A stretch of 64,000 nt of DNA from Angiostrongylus vasorum (lineage: Eukaryota > Nematoda > Chromadorea > Rhabditida > Metastrongylidae): contig JADANN010000257.1 in NCBI GenBank assembly GCA_018806985.1, positions 234,208 to 298,207 on the forward strand, written 5' to 3'. Shown one piece after another: positions 59,584 to 64,000 of this stretch. Both the position numbers and the translations under genes were made by a program. The notes below the pieces were generated by a model, which was not told the origin of the DNA, made no database searches, and was given only the letters and a program-made list of their open reading frames with translations. Position 1 is the first letter of the stretch. Each line of letters begins with the position of its first letter.

Positions 59584-60790
59584 TTAATATAAGAGACCGT
59601 TGATGTACCAGTAGACGTGGTCATCATATAAGGTGTTGCTGATTTTCTTCACTGCCTTGTTGTAAGCTGTGGTTATTTCATTTAGAGGCCAGAGGGCAAT
59701 GATTTCAGTAGTGTGATTGACGATGGTACGGGAAGCGTGTTGAATACTCTTCTCAACTTCTGCAGTTACAATTTTGAATGCAGGTTTCCAAACCTTTGCA
59801 GTTAGGAGATCGGGCGTGAGTTCGCAGTATCATGAAGTTCGTGTATCAAAAACGGTTAGAAATAGAACACTTTCGGTGACTTGCATGATACAGAATCTTG
59901 CGCGATCATCTTGAAGGCATGGCTGAACCGTCTATTATACGCATTGAAGCTTTCAGTGAGTAGCTACGGTATTCCTCTGTAAGCATGGCTGAACCGTCTA
60001 TTATACGCATTGAAGCTTTCAGTGAGTAGCTACGGTATTCCTCTGTAAGCTGCCACATGCAATTGTTCAAAGCCGTTTAGAACCTTGGGACAGCAGAAAC
60101 GGAAAGACTTCGATTTACTACAACGTGATCTATTGCGTAGTGAGAGATTCTTCATCCAACGTTGAGACAATGGAATCACCATAAATTACCTTCTCATCAA
60201 TGGTAAGCTCAAACACCGCTCACGTCTTTCATTCGCTCGGCTCGATATGAAGCTTTTTGCATGCTACGATGAAGGAAATGCTGGCCATGTAATGATTGTC
60301 ATACAACAGCAGTACATTATCGTGAAGCAACCGGACTTCATTCTCAGTTTCGTTTGATGTTTTGACCGTGAGAAACCGAGATTGCAAAAGGCATCGTTGG
60401 TCTAGCTCTTTTCAATAATACTCGGAAGTTCTGGTTTAAATCGTCATTTTTCGGGGAAGTCGTAGTTTTTATATATAGCTATATTGAAGAGAAAACTAAT
60501 TTTACCACCATTTTTACTCTCACCTGTTACAGGCAACACGTTTTCCTCGATACCACAAAAAGCTTGAAATCCACATGTATTCCCCTCTCCTATTATCGGT
60601 ACTTGCAGTCATAGGTTACCCGTCCATCAAGTGAGATGGAATCTTTATAGAAGTCGAGCTTCCAGCAATTGAATGAGATTAATTGAAAACAATGAACTGC
60701 GATGATGCCCGAGCACTGGTGCAAGGGGTTACGTAGTGCACGACATTCGACCTGGATAAAAAGCTTTCTTCCATTCAGTTCAACCCTTCA
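59584..60790 (-). pseudogene. Unrecognised gene, broken or mis-sequenced, with a 66-bp internal duplication
   Basis: Minus-strand coding pieces follow each other in order. About 60620-60780: ELNGRKLFIQVECRALRNPL and WKLDFYKDSISLDGRVTYDC. 60524-60610: PIIGEGNTCGFQAFCGIEE. A 45-nt intron (60479-60523, GTGAGA...ATATAG). 60233-60478: KNYDFPEK, LNQNFRVLLK, then ELDQRCLLQSRFLTVKTSNE and LLHDNVLLLYDNHYMASISF. About 60133-60221: AVFELTIDEKVIYGDSIVST. Then a duplicated stretch with EEYRSYSLKASMRIIDGSAM. Finally 59584-59829, open from YCELTPDLL to WPLNEITTAYNKAVKKI and a TAA. Frame changes are mostly at short homopolymers (for example AAAA for AAA in LLKEL), with a few in-frame stops. The intron rules out a processed copy. 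I know no family for it. Confidence 0.55.
59917..60048 (-). repeat. Exact 66-bp tandem duplication
   Basis: 59917-59982 and 59983-60048 are identical (unit starts GCATGGCTGAACCGTCTATT). The length is 22 codons, so the duplication keeps the reading frame of the surrounding minus-strand gene. Identity without a single change means it is very recent, or an assembly artefact. Confidence 0.95.
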
Positions 60791-60799
60791 TTTTCCAAC

Positions 60800-61364
60800 A
60801 AACCTAAATTTACAGCAGTTACACGCAGCAGCCCGACAGTTAGGTGGAAGCCGAGTGAAAAAGCTAACGTCTATATTCATTCTTCAATACAAATCTGAAA
60901 TCGCCCTGAATAACATGACCTCTTCTATGCTAGGGGATTCAATCGTGAAGTTCATCCCAAAAAAACTGTTGTGACAAGATGGCGACAGAAACAACCGTAT
61001 TTATTTGTTCGAAAAAAAACTCTTGCGAATGAGCATTGGCATTAATGCATGACTGTCTAGGTGTCCAAGGCGTGCATGTTTGTGTTATTGAAATGGTTGG
61101 AGTTATTTGCTAAACACCTTTCCGCACCCTAATCATCTTTATCAAGATGAATCCATGGAAAGGAACTTGCGTTAGCATTCATATGAAACTCAACTCTCCA
61201 CAACCTAGAGAGCGCTACGGTAGAAGAGGATAGACTTACATGAAGGCAAAAGAAAGAATCATTCCAACTACACGTTGCTGCAGCCTCATAACGCCCTCAG
61301 CTTAAATCGAGTGCGAAAAATATGAAAAATCGTAATTCGATACTGTTCGTAATTTGATGCTGTG
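60800..61364. other. Region 5' of the unknown gene, unassigned
   Basis: A minus frame near 60905-60965 (FTIESPSIEEVMLFRAISDL) might be another exon of the gene at 59584-60790. Nothing else was seen. Confidence 0.25.
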
Positions 61365-61745
61365 AGTAGCGCAGAGGTAATGACGTTATTTGGCTCCTCC
61401 ATAGGCTTTGGTTCGACCACCCTCCCCCTCCCCTCCCCTCCTCCTAAGCCAACGAAACTCTCCTTCTTCAGATCCTGGAAAATTCATGCCGGACTTGCCT
61501 GATACGCCTCTTCTAGTCGACAAGACCTAGGAACACTCCAGCGATGCTACCCCGGGATTCGTATTTCAGTAGGAAGAGGCAGCTACATCAGCACTTAGTG
61601 AGATCCACAAAGAAGATTAAAATTCCTTGAACAGTAGCCGAACCGGCGCGCAAATCCGAAGACCTTCGTAAATGGAAAATGCGAGGAAATGGACCGAATG
61701 GTATAATTTGTGGGATAAGAACAATCATTGTGAAGACGGGTTAAA
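61365..61745 (+). repeat. tRNA-derived SINE family C
   Basis: GAGTAGCGCAGAGGTAATGAC (A box) and TTTGGTTCGACCACCCTCC (B box) are followed by a CCCTCCCCTCCCCTCC tract, AGGAACACTCCAGCGATGCT, AAATTCCTTGAACAGTAGCC, GACCTTCGTAAATGGAAAATG, and the tail GAAGACGGGTTAAATGG. Confidence 0.8.
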
Positions 61746-61749
61746 TGGA

Positions 61750-62140
61750 AAAACTATGACGTCATCTTTTACCTATGTGCATTTGTCCGTGTTTGGCAGG
61801 ACACAAAATATACCTTTTTTCCTTACCATAGAATTTGATATAACTGTTTCAAAGAACGGATGCCTTCTATCTATTTTAATTGAATAAAATCTCGTATGAG
61901 ACTCGACAAAGCGAGTCTTCCATTTCTGTGTTCTTTCGTAACATCTAACGACTTTTGTAACTGCAAGCAAAAAAAAACTTAGCTAACTAAAACTTTTTCT
62001 GCACTGGTTAAGTAGCGACAGAATTGAAGATGAACAGTACGACCTTTCTTTCGTACTGATGAAAATGAGCTTGTTCAAAATGATTTGTTAAAAAGCATAG
62101 TCGCTTTGCTTTTATGCGCTGTCTGTGCTTTTTTTTCCAC
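61750..62140. other. Intergenic, nothing recognised
   Basis: No feature could be supported. Confidence 0.3.
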
Positions 62141-62270
62141 TACGCCACATCGAGAAGACGAACTACTGTGGACCATCGACTCGAATCACCGGCTCTGATG
62201 AAGGGGAAGGCGTTGAAACGTTGGCCGAATAAGTCTCTTTATCAAGCTCGTGTTAGCTTAGCAGTCCAAG
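62140..62270 (+). mobile_element. Penelope-type terminus, second subfamily
   Basis: CCACATCGAGAAGACGAAC, TGTGGACCATCGACTCGAAT, then GGCTCTGATGAAGGGGAAGG and CGTTGAAACGTTGGCC (62191-62226), then TTTATCAAGCTCGTGTTAGC. CTGATGA is the fully canonical hammerhead box. Confidence 0.6.
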
Positions 62271-63815
62271 AAAGTGCTGGTTATTACTACCAAGGTTCAG
62301 TAATGGTTCGTTTGAAGCTGTCTGATTTCGGCCGAGCATCTTTAGCGCAGGTAGAAAGGGATGAAAACAAACCACGTTCCTTCCTAAAAACCTATCCTGT
62401 AGGGAAAATGAAAATCTCTGCAACCAAGGGAATGAGATGGTGCTGATGAAAAACGAGAGATCAGAAACGAAGAATTCAAAAGAATGATTTGTTTTGGGAG
62501 GGTGAAAATAGGCTTAAAATAGCCACTCTACCTCGTTTATGCGAGAACGGAACAAAAGGGTTACGCTAAATCAATCATTCTCAGTTTGGAGTTGTTTACA
62601 CGCAAATCGCCTCCATTTGCAATGATGATTGAAAACAGTCATGTGGAGATGAACATTTAGAAAAGGACACGTGAAATGAGCCATATGACATACAGATATT
62701 GTAGGTTGCAATCTATTCCATCCGTTTCGGTATTGCACTTTAACAATACTTCCCTTCATTGAGTGTAACTATATTGTGGGTTCATATGCTGAGAAAGAAA
62801 CGGCTTTATGCAGAATCATGAAAAACACAGTGAGAAAAGCACAAGGATATCCATGGAGCTACTTATGGTAGAAAGTCAAACATTCACATACTACGCTCAG
62901 TGTATTCAATGCATGCGAGGACAAAGTCGATGATGTGCATTGCACACGATGCATTACCTTCTCAGTGGTTAATTTTGCTACGCAGAAAATTTTTTTCGTA
63001 CTTTTTCATTGCATCGATAACTTTTTTAAACTAGAGCCGAACGCGACGTAGCTATTCTGTTGAGAAAACCTTTTTTTCTTCAGACGAGTTCGTTTGCTGA
63101 CGAAAGAGAAGTAGCTGCAGAAATGTCAACCTTCTTCAACCCTTAAGTTCGACACTTGACAACACCATTCCTTATAGCAAAATGAAAATTACTGAGGAGG
63201 CTTCTTCCGGGCTCACGTTCACAAGATGTGTGTTCATTAGTGCACTTTGATACAGTTTGTCCTCTGAAACAGTTGTTAAGTTCTTCTTTTCTAAAAGCTG
63301 CCATCAGTGTTTTGAACCTCGTGCTCAAAAAATATTTGCTCAATCAACATCTATCAATCTGTCGAATAAGAAACAGATGAAATTTACAAGCCTTTATAAA
63401 ACAACTAGGACTTTTGTTTCTTGTCCACTTCCAAAAATCCTTGCAAAGAATTTCTAGTCAGAAATGTACACTTTCTATGAAAGATACTGGAACATTCTAT
63501 TGGTCCCTAGCATGGTTGCAAAACATTCTACATATCAGTGCTCCTTTCATCAACGAAATGAGATGGTAACGGTGTGGAAACTCTCATGTTAGCAATGTGG
63601 GACAAGTCTACGCCTATGTTGTAGTCCCCCCACCGAGATTCCCCTCATGTGCTCGCTGTGGATCACATTCTCACTCGAGAACATATTCGGTTTAGTGGGC
63701 ACATAACATAACATGGAATTGAAAATCACAACTTTGGTCTCGGTGTTGATGCAGTTTTTATAACAACGAAAACGATCTGAAGGGACGAATGCTGGACAAA
63801 TTCGAAAACACTTGC
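62271..63815. other. Intergenic, nothing certain
   Basis: Frames at 62571-62759, 63143-63343 and 63257-63457 have no domain. A degenerate GCTGACGAAAGAGAAG/GCAGAAATGTC element at about 63096-63130 may be another decayed terminus. Confidence 0.3.
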
Positions 63816-63817
63816 GG

Positions 63818-64000
63818 AAACTTTAATAATGCTGAGATATTTGCAAAACTCTGAACCGCAGGTGCCTATGGTGGGGAACGAACGCGCTATTGTCCTTTCC
63901 GGGGAGTAACGCGTTCACCACCACACCATGCGGGTCCTTCGTTTCGCCTGTTTCTCAGCTAGTTCTACTGATCTTTTGCCATCAGCAATCACCCGTGAAC
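63818..64000 (-). repeat. tRNA-derived SINE family B, cut by window edge
   Basis: Minus-strand copy: ACGGGTGATTGCTGATGGC, GGTGTGGTGGTGAACGCG, TAGCGCGTTCGTTCCCCACC, GCACCTGCGGTTCAGAG, TTTGCAAATATCTCAGC. Confidence 0.85.

Overview
The window looks like nuclear DNA of a nematode, most likely a strongylid or other rhabditine worm. The evidence is: (i) a PP1 phosphatase of the sperm-specific GSP-3/GSP-4 subtype; (ii) a trypsin-like protease that best fits the nematode DUF316 family; (iii) small exons, some introns as short as 45-100 nt, and acceptors of the TTTCAG kind; (iv) dense RTE, Penelope-like and tRNA-derived SINE sequence. There are no bacterial operons, rRNA, CRISPR arrays or convincing functional tRNA genes. 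Most long open frames are accidents of repeats; the real genes are split into exons that I joined by hand from splice sites, reading phase and family motifs.

Genes, left to right. A GSP-3/4-like PP1 lies on the minus strand (4665-7192, eight exons, about 306 aa, one 1-nt frame break). A two-exon gene for a small secreted protein lies on the plus strand (8222-8565, 80 aa). A Ly6/uPAR-fold, probably GPI-anchored protein lies on the minus strand (14324-22173, at least four exons, introns packed with SINEs). A DUF316-type serine protease lies on the minus strand (about 50164-55566), with His, Asp and Ser exons and an unusual GDSCGP motif. An unrecognised, broken minus-strand gene (59584-about 60790) carries an exact 66-bp in-frame tandem duplication. 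Several weaker exon-like frames are listed with low confidence.

Mobile DNA dominates the rest. Two Penelope-like elements (PLEs) are recognisable. One is nearly full length (55.94-59.30 kb) with N-terminal, RT (YIDD) and GIY-YIG parts. The other is short (23.99-25.42 kb) and has only the C-terminal part between long inverted arms. Their ends carry a hammerhead-like motif (CTGANGA, short stem II, GAAACGTC) that recurs across the window, usually as inverted pairs. Three tRNA-derived SINE families (A, B, C) and a fourth short repeat family (D) occur about 40 times. Families C and D share a 3' module with an RTE LINE 3' end at 29.9-30.2 kb.

A recurring oddity is single-base length changes at homopolymers inside otherwise conserved coding sequence (PP1, Ly6, protease, unknown gene, PLE). 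Either the assembly carries uncorrected long-read errors or several genes are decaying. Exon coordinates of the PP1, small secreted and Ly6 genes were checked for splice sites and phase. The protease and the unknown gene are only partly resolved. All family names come from recognising motifs; no search was run.
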